Of a stretch of 64,000 nt of DNA, positions 34,927 through 43,901 are shown one piece after another. The stretch is from assembly GCA_002898315.1 (NCBI GenBank), contig BEHV01000003.1, forward strand, positions 62,001 to 126,000. Reading direction: 5' to 3'. How positions within the stretch are numbered: the first letter of the stretch is position 1; each line of letters starts with the position of its first letter. The DNA is from a bacterium HR19. Lineage in GTDB: Bacteria; Calescibacteriota; Calescibacteriia; Calescibacteriales; Calescibacteriaceae. A program made the position numbers and the translations under genes. The notes under the pieces are model-generated. The model worked only from the letters and a program-made list of their open reading frames with translations, was not told the DNA's origin and made no database searches.

Positions 34927-35640
34927 ATGGAACTTGAAGGGAAAAATGTCCTAATAACAGGCGGAGCAAAAAGGATAGGAAAGGAAATTTCTCTCTGGTT
35001 TGCCAAAAATAAAGCAAATGTATTTATTCATTTTTCCTCATCAGAATCAGAAGCAAAGGAGCTCAAAAAACACTGCGAAAAACTCGGAGCGAAAGCAGAA
35101 ATTATAAAATGCGATTTCTCAAAAGAAAATGCCGATTTTTCTAAAGTTCTTGAAATATCAAGAGAAATTGATATAGCAGTTTGTAACGCAAGCTTGTTTT
35201 ACCCAGTAAACCCCGAAGAAATAAAATACGAAGATATTGAAAAAAATATAAATGTGAATTTCACCTTCCATTTCCTCATCGTAAAGGAGATGTGGAAATC
35301 CATGAGAGAGAAAAAGAAAACAGGAAAAGTGATAACAGTTCTTGATGCAGAAAAATCAAGAAAAAACTTTATATCCTATCATCTCGGGAAGCATCTTTTA
35401 GAATATATGACAACACAGCTTTTTCAACTATTCGCTCCACATATACTAATAAATGGCATAGCTCTCGGTCCAATTCTACCTCCCGAAGGAAAAGACGAAA
35501 ACTACATAAAAAAAATATCAGAAAATCTCCCTCTGAAAAAGCAAGGAAGTATAGCAGACGTGCTTTTAGCAATTGAATTTATAATAAAAAACGATTTTAT
35601 AACAGGTAATATAATCTATGTTTCAGGAGGACTGAAATGA
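34927..35640 (+). CDS. Short-chain dehydrogenase, pteridine-reductase/FolM-like
   Basis: 237-residue SDR with the NAD(P)-binding ITGGAKRIGKEI at 10-21. Instead of the usual catalytic Ser it has Asp140 (VITVLDAEKS), then Y151-x3-K155. Together with NASLFYPVNP and LGPILPPEG this is the pattern of pteridine reductase and dihydromonapterin reductase (FolM). A role in reducing dihydropterins or dihydrofolate is inferred; a generic FabG-like enzyme is the alternative. The stop overlaps the next ATG (ATGA). Confidence 0.65.
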   Translation: MELEGKNVLITGGAKRIGKEISLWFAKNKANVFIHFSSSESEAKELKKHCEKLGAKAEIIKCDFSKENADFSKVLEISREIDIAVCNASLFYPVNPEEIKYEDIEKNINVNFTFHFLIVKEMWKSMREKKKTGKVITVLDAEKSRKNFISYHLGKHLLEYMTTQLFQLFAPHILINGIALGPILPPEGKDENYIKKISENLPLKKQGSIADVLLAIEFIIKNDFITGNIIYVSGGLK

Positions 35641-36659
35641 AGTGTGCTATATCAGTATCGGGCGGTCTCGGAGAAATGATAATGCTCCTCCCAATATTTC
35701 AAAAATTCAAAGGAAAACTCATACTCTCATCTCACTACAAAGAACTATTCTCTCTCTATGATTTTGATATTATATGGTGGAATGAAAAAGAAAGCGATGC
35801 CAAAAACATAATCAGAATAACAAAAGAACTATGGAAAATCAACCCAGAAATCGTCTATGGAACATATCCTAACGGGAGAAGAATTAATCTGCTCCTTTTT
35901 CTTTCTCCCGGCAGAAAAATTTTCTGCGATGACGGAAACTACAACTTAAAAAGGTTCATCTCAATACTGAAATTAACTCCCAAATCATACCCAATAAAGA
36001 TACCATTTCACAAGAAAAAAAGCTATATTGAAAGAAACTCGCAGATACTCGCAATAAACCCAAATATACCTTTTGATTTCAGAGAAAAAGAAGAGTTCAG
36101 AGAAGAATCAGAGAGATTTTCAGAAAAAGGACCGTTTGCAGTAATCCATCCGACATCAAAATACAAAATAAAAAGATGGGATATTCAAAAATTCATATCA
36201 GTGTCAAAAAAGATACTCAAAGAAGGAATAAGAATAGTTTTTGTTCTCGGGAGAGAAGATGGGGAAGAGTTTGAATATCTGAAATCATATTTTTCAAAAG
36301 ATACAGAAGGCGATGAAGTCAAAATAATCTTTGGTTCCGATATAAACAGAGTCATATCTTTTACAAAAAGATGTTTTTTCTTTTTGGGAAACGACTCCGC
36401 AGTAGCTCACATAGCGGGTATATCGGGCAGAAAAACATTCGTGATATATGGATTTACAAGGCACTACCACACTGCTCCACCAAATTCAGAGGTGATAAGT
36501 TTGTTTCTTCCATGCTCTCCCTGCTACAATTTTGCGAAGGGAGAGCTGGCAGTTGCGAGAGAATGCAAAATAGGCATAGCATGTCTCAAAAACATCACAG
36601 AAGAGATGGTATGGAGCAGAGTGAAAAACTTTATTTCGGGAGCAAATCAAAGACCTTAA
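35637..36659 (+). CDS. Glycosyltransferase family 9 (heptosyltransferase-like)
   Basis: 340 residues. The N-terminal segment (SVSGGLGEMIMLLPIF) and C-terminal donor-binding region (AVIHPTSKYKIKRWD, FFFLGNDSAVAHIAG, IYGFTRHYHTAPP) match the ADP-heptose:LPS heptosyltransferase family (WaaC/RfaF). The central GNDS-AVAHIAG is its hallmark. The substrate may be a surface polysaccharide or lipooligosaccharide core. It is translationally coupled to the SDR by ATGA overlap and convergent with nth, 6 bp apart. Confidence 0.8.
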   Translation: MKCAISVSGGLGEMIMLLPIFQKFKGKLILSSHYKELFSLYDFDIIWWNEKESDAKNIIRITKELWKINPEIVYGTYPNGRRINLLLFLSPGRKIFCDDGNYNLKRFISILKLTPKSYPIKIPFHKKKSYIERNSQILAINPNIPFDFREKEEFREESERFSEKGPFAVIHPTSKYKIKRWDIQKFISVSKKILKEGIRIVFVLGREDGEEFEYLKSYFSKDTEGDEVKIIFGSDINRVISFTKRCFFFLGNDSAVAHIAGISGRKTFVIYGFTRHYHTAPPNSEVISLFLPCSPCYNFAKGELAVARECKIGIACLKNITEEMVWSRVKNFISGANQRP

Positions 36660-36665
36660 AGACCT

Positions 36666-37358
36666 TCACCTTTGTCTCCGAGTATAGTAATCACAATACC
36701 TTTTGAAAACACATAAGTTGCACAGAGGATTTCTTGCCTTGCATATCTTCCTTCCGTGATGAATGAGAAAAACATGAGACAAAATTTTGTTTTTGAAGTG
36801 AGGAGAGACAAGATGGTATATTTTTTCGCGCGAGCCATCGGCAATTCCCAACCTTCTTATTATACGCGAAACATGCGTGTCAACCGGGAATGTGTCAAAA
36901 CCACATCCAAAAGCCAAAATCACCTCTGCGCTTTTCGGACCTATCCCGTCTATTGATGTGAGAAAAGAAAATGCGGAATCTTTTGCGAGTTTGCATAGCT
37001 CTTCGGGATTTTCAAACCTCTGAGTTATTTTTTCAATTGCCGATTTTATTCTTTTCAGTTTCACACGCGGTAGCCCGCACACTCTTATAAGCTCTACAAC
37101 CTCAGCTTCATCAGCATGCAAAATCTCCCTCATATCTTTAAACCTCCTTTTGAGATTCTCAAAAGCTATATCCCTCAGATTATCAGATGTGTTTTGTGAT
37201 AAAATTGTTTTTACAACAACATCTAAAATATCACCGCTTTTTTTCTTGCTCAAAAACTCCTCAACAGGATACATATCTTTTTTTGCAAGTATTATTCTTT
37301 CTATCTTCTGAATCTTTTTTATTTTATCTCTATCCAAAACGTCTTGCTTTTTAGCCAT
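36666..37358 (-). CDS. nth: Endonuclease III
   Basis: Base-excision glycosylase/AP lyase for oxidised pyrimidines. 230 residues. The helix-hairpin-helix reads SIDGIGPKSAEVIL with catalytic Lys142. The catalytic Asp160 lies in FPVDTHVSRIIRRLG. The C-terminal [4Fe-4S] loop is C206-x6-C213-x2-C216-x5-C222. The two catalytic residues are about 18 apart, as in the E. coli enzyme. No Shine-Dalgarno is evident. Confidence 0.94.
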   Translation of the reverse strand: MAKKQDVLDRDKIKKIQKIERIILAKKDMYPVEEFLSKKKSGDILDVVVKTILSQNTSDNLRDIAFENLKRRFKDMREILHADEAEVVELIRVCGLPRVKLKRIKSAIEKITQRFENPEELCKLAKDSAFSFLTSIDGIGPKSAEVILAFGCGFDTFPVDTHVSRIIRRLGIADGSREKIYHLVSPHFKNKILSHVFLIHHGRKICKARNPLCNLCVFKRYCDYYTRRQR

Positions 37359-37456
37359 AGGGGAAAATCACGGGCTTTTTGGTTCCTTCAAAAAATCAAA
37401 ATAAATTAGAAAATTCAAAGGCACATAAAGTAAATTGTATAAATCTTCATTATTCT

Positions 37457-38155
37457 ATGAAAAAGATAAGGGGAATAAAGATTGATGGAGATTTTGTCTT
37501 CCTCAATCCCCACCACTTTGATGTCCTGAGAATAAAAGAGGGAGAGAAAGTAAAGGTCCTTCTTCCTGATGGAAACTTCGCCGTGGGAGAAGTCATAGAC
37601 GAAAAAAGCAAAAAGGCAAAAATATTAGAGATAATAAAACCGATAGAAAAAAAAGTGAAAATAACCTGTGCAATACCGCTCCTTAAAAAAGAAAAAACAG
37701 AAAAAACCGTTGAATTCCTATCTCTTATAGGAGTAGAAGAAATAATAATACTTATATCACAAAGAGGAGAGGTAAAACCACCGAAAGATAAACAAGAAAA
37801 AATTAAAGAAAGATTAAAAAGAATATCTCTTGAAAACTCAAGAATATCTGGAGTAAAGACCCCGAAAATAGAAAAATTTATGAAGCTGGAAGATTTAGCA
37901 CAACTTGACTTTCAAGAAAAAATAGTTTTCTGGGAGAACTCCTCACAAAAAATAACAAAAGAAATCATAGAAAAAATATTTTCAAAATCAGAAAATCTGA
38001 TTTTCGCAGTTGGACCAGAAGGAGGATTTGCAGAAGAAGAAATAGAACTTCTCAGAAAATTCAGCTGGAAGGACTTCACCATAGGAGAAAAAATTCTCAC
38101 ATCAGAACTATTCCCCGTTTATATAGCATCTATATTTGACTTTTTCGCTCCTTAA
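37457..38155 (+). CDS. rsmE: 16S rRNA (uracil-1498-N3)-methyltransferase
   Basis: SPOUT-class methyltransferase, about 232 residues. The N-terminal PUA-like domain (VFLNPHHFDVLRIKEGEKV) is followed by the knotted SAM domain with SLENSRISGVKTPKI, FAVGPEGGFAEEEIELL and GEKILTSELFPVYI, all RsmE signatures. I prefer the ATG at 37457; the in-frame TTG/GTG-type extension back to 37379 adds 26 residues that do not resemble the family N-terminus. Confidence 0.9.
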   Translation: MKKIRGIKIDGDFVFLNPHHFDVLRIKEGEKVKVLLPDGNFAVGEVIDEKSKKAKILEIIKPIEKKVKITCAIPLLKKEKTEKTVEFLSLIGVEEIIILISQRGEVKPPKDKQEKIKERLKRISLENSRISGVKTPKIEKFMKLEDLAQLDFQEKIVFWENSSQKITKEIIEKIFSKSENLIFAVGPEGGFAEEEIELLRKFSWKDFTIGEKILTSELFPVYIASIFDFFAP

Positions 38156-38261
38156 CTCTCAATATTTCATTCACAGGAGATAATTCCGTCAAAATTTCAG
38201 ATTTGCAGATGAAAAATATAAAACACTGAAATTTTTTAAATTCTACTGATATATTGATGGT

Positions 38262-38891
38262 ATGAAAAGCGAACTCAAGATAGCAATAGCCAAAGGGAAA
38301 TCGTTTGAAGAAGAGTTAGCTCTGCTTGAAAAGTGCGGATATAAAATTGAATTCAGAGAAAGAGAGTTATCATCAAAACTAAATGATATAGTGGTCTGGT
38401 TTGTGAAACCAAAAGATGTTCCTGTATGGGTGGAAAGCGGAGTGGCAGACCTCGGAATAGTAGGAGAAGATATAATAAGAGAAAAAGAATACGATGTACT
38501 TGAACTTATTGACCTAAAAATAGGGAGATGCAGATTCTCATTTGCTGCACCTGAAAATTCAGAAATACCAAAGTCAAAAGTAATAATAGCGACAAAATTT
38601 CCAAATCTCACAAGAAAACACGCCGAAAGATTTTTTCCCGAATACGAAATAGTAGAACTACAAGGTTCAGTAGAAATAGCCCCTCTTGTTGGATTATCTC
38701 ATATCATAGCAGACCTCGTATCAACAGGAAGAACTCTCAAAGAAAACAAACTCGTAGAAATAAAGGTTTTGGAGGAGTTCTCAACATACCTTATAGCAAA
38801 CAGAGAATCCTTCAACACGAAATATAGGCAAATAAAAGAGTTCCTTCAAAAAATATCAAAAGCGATAGACGAGGAGCTAACTTTTCTCTGA
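38262..38891 (+). CDS. hisG: ATP phosphoribosyltransferase, short form
   Basis: First enzyme of histidine synthesis. At 209 residues it is the short form, which needs a HisZ partner. Motifs: KIAIAKGKSFEEELALL, ESGVADLGIVGEDII and the PRPP-binding ADLVSTGRTLKENKLVEI. No other his gene or hisZ is nearby. A -10-like TATATT lies 6 nt before the ATG with CTGAAA 18 bp upstream of it. The last 15 bp overlap the 3' end of the convergent glycosyltransferase gene. Confidence 0.93.
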   Translation: MKSELKIAIAKGKSFEEELALLEKCGYKIEFRERELSSKLNDIVVWFVKPKDVPVWVESGVADLGIVGEDIIREKEYDVLELIDLKIGRCRFSFAAPENSEIPKSKVIIATKFPNLTRKHAERFFPEYEIVELQGSVEIAPLVGLSHIIADLVSTGRTLKENKLVEIKVLEEFSTYLIANRESFNTKYRQIKEFLQKISKAIDEELTFL

Positions 38892-39731
38892 ATAAGGGGA
38901 ATACTTTTTGTTCTCCCCCAAAATTCCAAAAAGACCATGAAAAAGCGCTTCTAAAATAACGCTTCTTTTATCTGGAAGGTAAAAAAGCATAAGTGTTGTT
39001 CTCCTTACGACTTTTGGAATTCTGCTATGGTCAATGTGAAAAGCAAGAAAAACCTCGTTTCTCAAAGAATAATAATTTCTGAAATCGTCCTCGTAAAAAG
39101 ATATATACCTGCCAAAAAGTTTTCTTTTTATCTTATGCTCCTGCGGTCTTCTCTTATATTTTGCATCCTTGACCATGAAAAACTTGAAGCCAGATTTCGT
39201 CATCCTTCTGAAAAACTCGTCGTCATCTGCGTAGAGAAAAAATTCTCTTTTCGGAAATCCAACCACATTAAAAACCCGAGAGCTTATAAGAACGCCCGTC
39301 CATACAGAAGAAAAAACTTCATAAAATCTCTCTCCCTCAAAATTTTCCCACGCACATCTCACAGCTCCAACATTAAAACTTTCTGAAAGTTCAAAAAAAG
39401 CATCATAGAGCTTTTCAATTGAATCTTTTTCATATAAAGTATCGTCATCTGATGTGAAGACGAAGTCGGCAAACCTTGACGCAAGAGATATTCCAAAGTA
39501 ATATCCACCAGCTGAACCGAGATTTCTCGGCAACCTCTTCAAAATCACAAAATCGCCCTTATCTTCAAATGAAAGCTTTGAGTTCCCGTTATCTATAATC
39601 AAAACCTTGCTTGGTCGGAGCGTCTGTTCGGAAAAATTGTGAATAAGCTCTTTCAACAAATCATCTCTCCCAAAAGTTACAACTACTGCCCAAATTCTCT
39701 CTCTAAAATATTCACCTGAAAAGCTTCTCAT
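38877..39731 (-). CDS. Family 2 glycosyltransferase, galactofuranosyltransferase-like
   Basis: 284-residue GT-A glycosyltransferase. It opens with [17 protein letters not shown] and [11 protein letters not shown], then has a metal-binding acidic motif ([10 protein letters not shown]) and the acceptor-site acidic motif [15 protein letters not shown] Leu/Phe-rich C-terminus follows. The spacing resembles rhamnosyl/galactofuranosyltransferases (GlfT type). It starts inside the end of msrAB (20-bp overlap), so the two are co-transcribed. Likely role: a cell-surface polysaccharide. Confidence 0.75.
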   Translation of the reverse strand: MRSFSGEYFRERIWAVVVTFGRDDLLKELIHNFSEQTLRPSKVLIIDNGNSKLSFEDKGDFVILKRLPRNLGSAGGYYFGISLASRFADFVFTSDDDTLYEKDSIEKLYDAFFELSESFNVGAVRCAWENFEGERFYEVFSSVWTGVLISSRVFNVVGFPKREFFLYADDDEFFRRMTKSGFKFFMVKDAKYKRRPQEHKIKRKLFGRYISFYEDDFRNYYSLRNEVFLAFHIDHSRIPKVVRRTTLMLFYLPDKRSVILEALFHGLFGILGENKKYSPYSEKS

Positions 39732-40695
39732 ACTCCTCGTATCCTTCTTCTTTCAACTTATGGACTGGAATAAACCTCAAAGCGGCAGAATTTATGCAGT
39801 ATCTCAAACCGCTCGGCTCTGGACCATCGTCAAAAAGATGCCCGAGATGACTATCTGCCCATCTGCTCCTCACCTCAATCCTTATCATTCCAAAAGATGT
39901 ATCTACTTTATACACGATGTTATCTGGTTCAAGTGGTTTTGTAAAAGATGGCCAGCCCGTACCAGAGTCAAATTTATCTTTTGAACAAAAGAGCGGTTCC
40001 CCGGAAACGACATCAACATGTATCCCTTCTTCCTTATTATTCCAGTATTCGTTCTCAAACGGTTTTTCTGTTCCGTTCTGCTGTGTCACATAAAACTGCA
40101 GAGGAGTTAATTTCTTTCTGAGCGTCTCAATATCTGGTTTTTTATATCTCGGATGTGTTTTTAACTTGAAATTCAGATTATTTCCCCAAGTACTCCTTAT
40201 AAAACTTTCCCTGCCAGAAAAGAATTTATAAAGGCAATATCTTATCGGTTGCTTCTTGTAGTAATCTTGATGGTATTCTTCGGCTGGATAGAAATTTTTG
40301 AATGGTATTATCTGAGTATGAACCTCTCCGAAAATCTTTCTGATAAACTCCCTTGTCTCTTCTGCGATTTTCTTCTGATAATCGTTGTGGTAAAATATCG
40401 CTGTTTTGTATTGAGGACCTCTATCGGCGAACTGACCGTCTGGGTCTCGTGGGTCAATCATAGTCCAGAAAATAAGCAGAATCTCCTTATATGATATTAC
40501 TGATGGGTCAAATTCAACTTGAATCGCCTCTAAATGACCCGTTTTCCCAGAACAGACCTCTTCATATGTTGGATTCTCTTTATGCCCCCCTGCATATCCC
40601 ACCGTTGTTCTTATAACTCCATCTATTTTGTCAAAGGTTTCATCAAGACACCAGAAACATCCACCTGCAAGTGTTGCGATTTCTAACCCTCTCAT
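39712..40695 (-). CDS. Peptide methionine sulfoxide reductase, MsrA-MsrB fusion
   Basis: 327 residues. The N-terminal MsrA domain has GGCFWC (catalytic Cys13) and [15 protein letters not shown]. The C-terminal MsrB domain from about 193 has [33 protein letters not shown] and catalytic Cys300 in [11 protein letters not shown]. The MsrB part lacks the CxxC pairs of zinc-binding MsrB. It repairs both S and R methionine sulfoxide. No signal peptide is seen, so it is probably cytoplasmic. Confidence 0.96.
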   Translation of the reverse strand: MRGLEIATLAGGCFWCLDETFDKIDGVIRTTVGYAGGHKENPTYEEVCSGKTGHLEAIQVEFDPSVISYKEILLIFWTMIDPRDPDGQFADRGPQYKTAIFYHNDYQKKIAEETREFIRKIFGEVHTQIIPFKNFYPAEEYHQDYYKKQPIRYCLYKFFSGRESFIRSTWGNNLNFKLKTHPRYKKPDIETLRKKLTPLQFYVTQQNGTEKPFENEYWNNKEEGIHVDVVSGEPLFCSKDKFDSGTGWPSFTKPLEPDNIVYKVDTSFGMIRIEVRSRWADSHLGHLFDDGPEPSGLRYCINSAALRFIPVHKLKEEGYEEYEKLFR

Positions 40696-40748
40696 TTCAG
40701 AAAATTTTAATACAAAACCAGCAAAATCTTTTATTTTTTCATTTTTCG

Positions 40749-40776
40749 TTGAAATAATTTACCGTTTCATTAAAAT
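40749..40776 (+). promoter_or_regulatory. Promoter of the receiver/coiled-coil gene, leaderless
   Basis: A TTGAAA -35 (40749-40754), 16-bp spacer and TAAAAT -10 (40771-40776) end 8 nt before the ATG at 40785. The transcript should start at or next to the start codon. No ribosome site is present. Confidence 0.6.
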
Positions 40777-40784
40777 TTTTTCTG

Positions 40785-42068
40785 ATGGAAATCCTCGTAG
40801 CAGATAACAATAAAAATGTGACCAAAATAATAAAGATGGCTCTTGAAGAAGAAGGTTATAGTGTCGCAACAGCAAACTCAATAGATGAAACTCTGAAAAT
40901 CACCTCTGAAAAAAAATTTGATGTCTTCATAATAGACACAAAATTTGAAAGAGAAAAAGATGGCTACGAACTTGCAAAAAAAATAAGAAAAAACAATAAG
41001 GATTCAAAAATCGTTATGCTCATAAATGCCCTTGAAAAACCAGAAAGAGAAATATCGGAGGAGATAGGAATATACTCCTTCCTCACAAAACCTGTTGATT
41101 CAAGAAAACTCTTCCAGATAATATCAGAGATAGAAGGTGAAATAAAACCTAAAAAAAGCAAAAAAGAAGTTGAAAGAAAAGAAGTTGAGGAGGAAGTAGT
41201 GGTTCAAGAAACCATAAGCGAAAGCGAGTATGAAGAAGAAAAAGAGAAAACAATAAAGAAAGCAAAAGATAAAAAAGAGGTATCGGAAGAGGATTCTGAA
41301 CTTCCAGAGGAAGGGGCTGATGAAGAAAAAAAAGATATATCTTTCAGATGGATGGAGCAAAAAACCCTCTCCGTCGCAGATGAACTTTCAGCTCTGCTTG
41401 GAGTGGTAAAAGAAATATTCGGAGAGATAAAAAATATAAAAGATGAAGCTGAAAAATATGTGAAAGAAATACAAATATCTTCAACAGAGTTCAGAAAAAA
41501 AATAGAAGAAATACCCCCAATAGAGAAAATAATTTCAAAGATAGCGTCAGATGTCTCTTTTCAGATGAGAACAAAAATAGAATCTGAGATAAATGAGATG
41601 GCAAAAAATAAACTCAAAGACATTGAAGAGAAAATAAAAAGCAACTTTGAAAATCTCGTAGCAGAAGCAATAGAATCAATATATGAAAGCAAAAAAACAG
41701 AAATGCTAAATAACCTTGAAAAAATATTATACGAAAAGATTGAGAACGAAATTGAAAAAAAATCAAATAAGATAAAAGAAGAGATTTTGGCTGATGTAAA
41801 AAACATAATCAGGTTAGCAACACAACGAGAAGAAAACGAAGTGAAGAGAAGTTTCTCTTTTCCTGCCGAATTTGCGGAAGATATAGCAGAAAAGTTTGAA
41901 GAGGAAGAATCAATAAGAGAAGAAAGCCAATCTTATGCAGAAGTTCTTACCAATCAAACACAAGAAGATTTTACAACCCTAGATGAAATTGAAAACGAAA
42001 AAGTTTCGGAAGGAAAAACCGAAAAATCACAAAAAGAAATTGATTTCTTATCATTAGACGAAATATAA
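40785..42068 (+). CDS. Receiver-domain protein with long coiled-coil tail
   Basis: 427 residues. Residues 1-118 are a response-regulator receiver domain: MEILVADNNK with acidic pocket, phospho-acceptor Asp51 (FIIDTKF) and the switch lysine in LTKPVDSRK. A highly charged Glu/Lys linker (120-190) follows, then a predicted coiled coil (about 195-365), and an acidic tail. The tail holds two copies of a DFxxLDEI motif, the second at the very C-terminus (DFLSLDEI). There is no DNA-binding or enzymatic output domain. Inference: phosphorylation-controlled scaffold or localisation factor. Confidence 0.75.
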   Translation: MEILVADNNKNVTKIIKMALEEEGYSVATANSIDETLKITSEKKFDVFIIDTKFEREKDGYELAKKIRKNNKDSKIVMLINALEKPEREISEEIGIYSFLTKPVDSRKLFQIISEIEGEIKPKKSKKEVERKEVEEEVVVQETISESEYEEEKEKTIKKAKDKKEVSEEDSELPEEGADEEKKDISFRWMEQKTLSVADELSALLGVVKEIFGEIKNIKDEAEKYVKEIQISSTEFRKKIEEIPPIEKIISKIASDVSFQMRTKIESEINEMAKNKLKDIEEKIKSNFENLVAEAIESIYESKKTEMLNNLEKILYEKIENEIEKKSNKIKEEILADVKNIIRLATQREENEVKRSFSFPAEFAEDIAEKFEEEESIREESQSYAEVLTNQTQEDFTTLDEIENEKVSEGKTEKSQKEIDFLSLDEI

Positions 42069-42128
42069 AACTATAAGAAGCTGAAAATTGCAAAGAATTT
42101 TCTATTGAAAAAAGCTTAATATAAAATA

Positions 42129-43151
42129 GTGGATAGAAAAGTAAAAGAAGAGATAAGAGAGATTCTATCTTATGAGTTCTCTCATCTGCATTATCAAGAT
42201 AGGTTTTTACCGCTCTTTGAAGATTTTTTTAAAAAGAGATATGGCAACTCCCTCATAGCGGTAATATTCTACGGTTCAAAACTCTTTGAACCAGAAAACA
42301 AAGATTCTCTCTACGATTTTTATGTGATCGTTGATAGCTATGAGAAAGTTCATCGCTCACCCCTTCACATAATATTAAATAGAATCCTTCCCCCATCTGT
42401 TTACCTTGCTGAAGTTGAGATGAACGGAGAAAAAAGATATGCCAAGTCAAACATAATATCTTTTGAAGACCTGAAAAAATCAATCCTTGAACCTACCGAA
42501 ATATACATAATAGGAAGGTTTGCAAAAAAAATTCACATCTTGTTCGCTAAAAATGAAAAGGCGAGGAGAGAAATTGAGTCCCTCTGCGTAGAATCACAGT
42601 ATTTCTGCTTGACCTACACAATCCCTCTCATGAAAGATAGAGAAAAGTTCAAATTTGAGGAGCTTGTTAAAGAAATTCTTTCCCTATCTTATAAGGGAGA
42701 AGTGAGAATTGAAGACCCCCAGAAAATTGAGAAGCTATACGAACCATTTAAAGATTTCTACCTGAAAGTTTACTCAAAGCACTTTGAATATTATCTCTCT
42801 GAAAATGAGGGAGTGGTAATAGACATAAATCTTTCAGAAGACATCATGCAGAAGGAATGGGCAGTCATAGGAGACACAATTCCAACGTACGAAGAAGTTG
42901 TAAAATTCTTGAAATCATCAGCAAAAAAAGGAGTTCTCAGATGGCCAAAAGGTCTCATAACTTTCAAGGGATACAGAGAATATCTTGAAAGAAAAGCAAA
43001 AAAATCTCGTGAAGAAATAAACATAACAGAATTAGACAGAAAAATGCCTCTTATATTCGGATGGAGACACGTAATAAAACTCATCAGACAAGGCAAACTT
43101 AAATCGGGAATACAGAAAGAAATTGAGATGAAAAAGTCCAAACAAATGTGA
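42129..43151 (+). CDS. Tam41-like nucleotidyltransferase, possible CDP-diacylglycerol synthase
   Basis: 340 residues, GTG start. The region AVIFYGSKLFEPENKDSLYD then FYVIVDSYEKVHRSP matches the nucleotidyltransferase core (Gly-Ser then spaced acidic residues) of the mitochondrial Tam41/Mmp37 phosphatidate cytidylyltransferase. Further along, AKSNIISFEDLKKSI and IYIIGRFAKKIHIL parallel its conserved second block. The resemblance is by eye. If correct, the protein would make CDP-diacylglycerol in place of or beside CdsA. A TAATAT 6 nt before the GTG suggests leaderless expression. A generic nucleotidyltransferase is the fallback. Confidence 0.6.
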   Translation: MDRKVKEEIREILSYEFSHLHYQDRFLPLFEDFFKKRYGNSLIAVIFYGSKLFEPENKDSLYDFYVIVDSYEKVHRSPLHIILNRILPPSVYLAEVEMNGEKRYAKSNIISFEDLKKSILEPTEIYIIGRFAKKIHILFAKNEKARREIESLCVESQYFCLTYTIPLMKDREKFKFEELVKEILSLSYKGEVRIEDPQKIEKLYEPFKDFYLKVYSKHFEYYLSENEGVVIDINLSEDIMQKEWAVIGDTIPTYEEVVKFLKSSAKKGVLRWPKGLITFKGYREYLERKAKKSREEINITELDRKMPLIFGWRHVIKLIRQGKLKSGIQKEIEMKKSKQM

Positions 43152-43228
43152 AAAAAATCAAAAAAGCAAAGAGAAAAACAAAGTTGAAAAAGTAAAAACC
43201 GCAGAAGAAGAATAAAAAGTAGTTCATT

Positions 43229-43474
43229 ATGGGAATGAAAGTGAAAATCATAAGCCCGTCTAAAAAGATATTTGAAGGTGAAGCGGTTTCTCTCCTTATC
43301 AATACAGAAATCGGAGAAACAGAGATACTTGAAAAGCACGCAAAACTTATGGCTATAATAAAGGGGAAAATAAAAATCAAGGAACAAGACGGAAAGGAGA
43401 GCGAATTTGAACTCAAAGATAAAAAGAGCTTGATTCACGTAGATAATCAAGAAATAACAATATTCATATTATAA
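43229..43474 (+). CDS. atpC: F-type ATP synthase epsilon subunit, N-terminal domain only
   Basis: 81 residues that match the beta-sandwich of the epsilon subunit (MKVKIISPSKKIFEGEAVSL, then TEIGETEILEKHAKLMAIIKG). The C-terminal inhibitory helix-turn-helix is missing; such short forms exist in some bacteria. No other atp genes adjoin, whereas epsilon normally follows atpD. It could be the true subunit encoded apart from the operon or a stand-alone paralogue. Confidence 0.75.
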   Translation: MGMKVKIISPSKKIFEGEAVSLLINTEIGETEILEKHAKLMAIIKGKIKIKEQDGKESEFELKDKKSLIHVDNQEITIFIL

Positions 43475-43516
43475 ACCTTTTTTCAATAGCTCTTGAACGA
43501 TATACCTGAAACAGAC

Positions 43517-43828
43517 CTATTTCAGAAAATCTCCCTCAGTGGTCTCAATTATTGATTCTGAGAAATTCTGTGATGTTACTATATCAGACCTTATTTTAGA
43601 TTGCTGGCTTTTTGTAAGTATAAACATCGCCTGTGGTTTTATAACTCTCTGCTTTATGACAAGTTCTTTGAGCTGTATTACTTTCTTCTGACCTCCTGCT
43701 TTACCTCCCTTTTTCTGCGCAAATGCATATGGACTTAAAAAAAGAAAGGAAACCAAAATAACAAAAAACACTCTCTTTGAAAATTTTTTTATACCCAAAA
43801 CCATAAACAAAATCACAAAACTTTTCAA
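43517..43828 (-). CDS. Small secreted protein of unknown function
   Basis: 103 residues. An N-terminal signal (RVFFVILVSFLFLSPYAFA) precedes a Gly/Lys stretch (KKGGKAGGQKK) and a compact domain, IQLKELVIKQRVIKPQAMF. The mature part is only about 65 residues and has no cysteine, so it is probably a soluble or envelope-associated periplasmic protein. I do not recognise the family. It is convergent with the epsilon gene. Confidence 0.6.
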   Translation of the reverse strand: MKSFVILFMVLGIKKFSKRVFFVILVSFLFLSPYAFAQKKGGKAGGQKKVIQLKELVIKQRVIKPQAMFILTKSQQSKIRSDIVTSQNFSESIIETTEGDFLK

Positions 43829-43901
43829 AAATGATTATATATTTAATAAATCCAATTCCTTAATTAAAAATTAGCAATTTTTAGAAGATTTTTCAACAAA
43901 A

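Noticed and set aside
43149-43216. A +1 frame after the Tam41-like stop continues with a Lys/Glu-rich tail (KSKEKNKVEKVKTAEEE)
   Set aside because: It could suggest a frameshifted C-terminus, but A-rich sequence gives such tails by chance and the upstream gene looks complete.
42791-43450. Hydrophobic 219-codon minus-strand frame resembling a membrane protein
   Set aside because: It is the complement of Lys/Glu-rich codons of the Tam41-like gene and the epsilon gene; Phe/Leu/Ser runs arise automatically.
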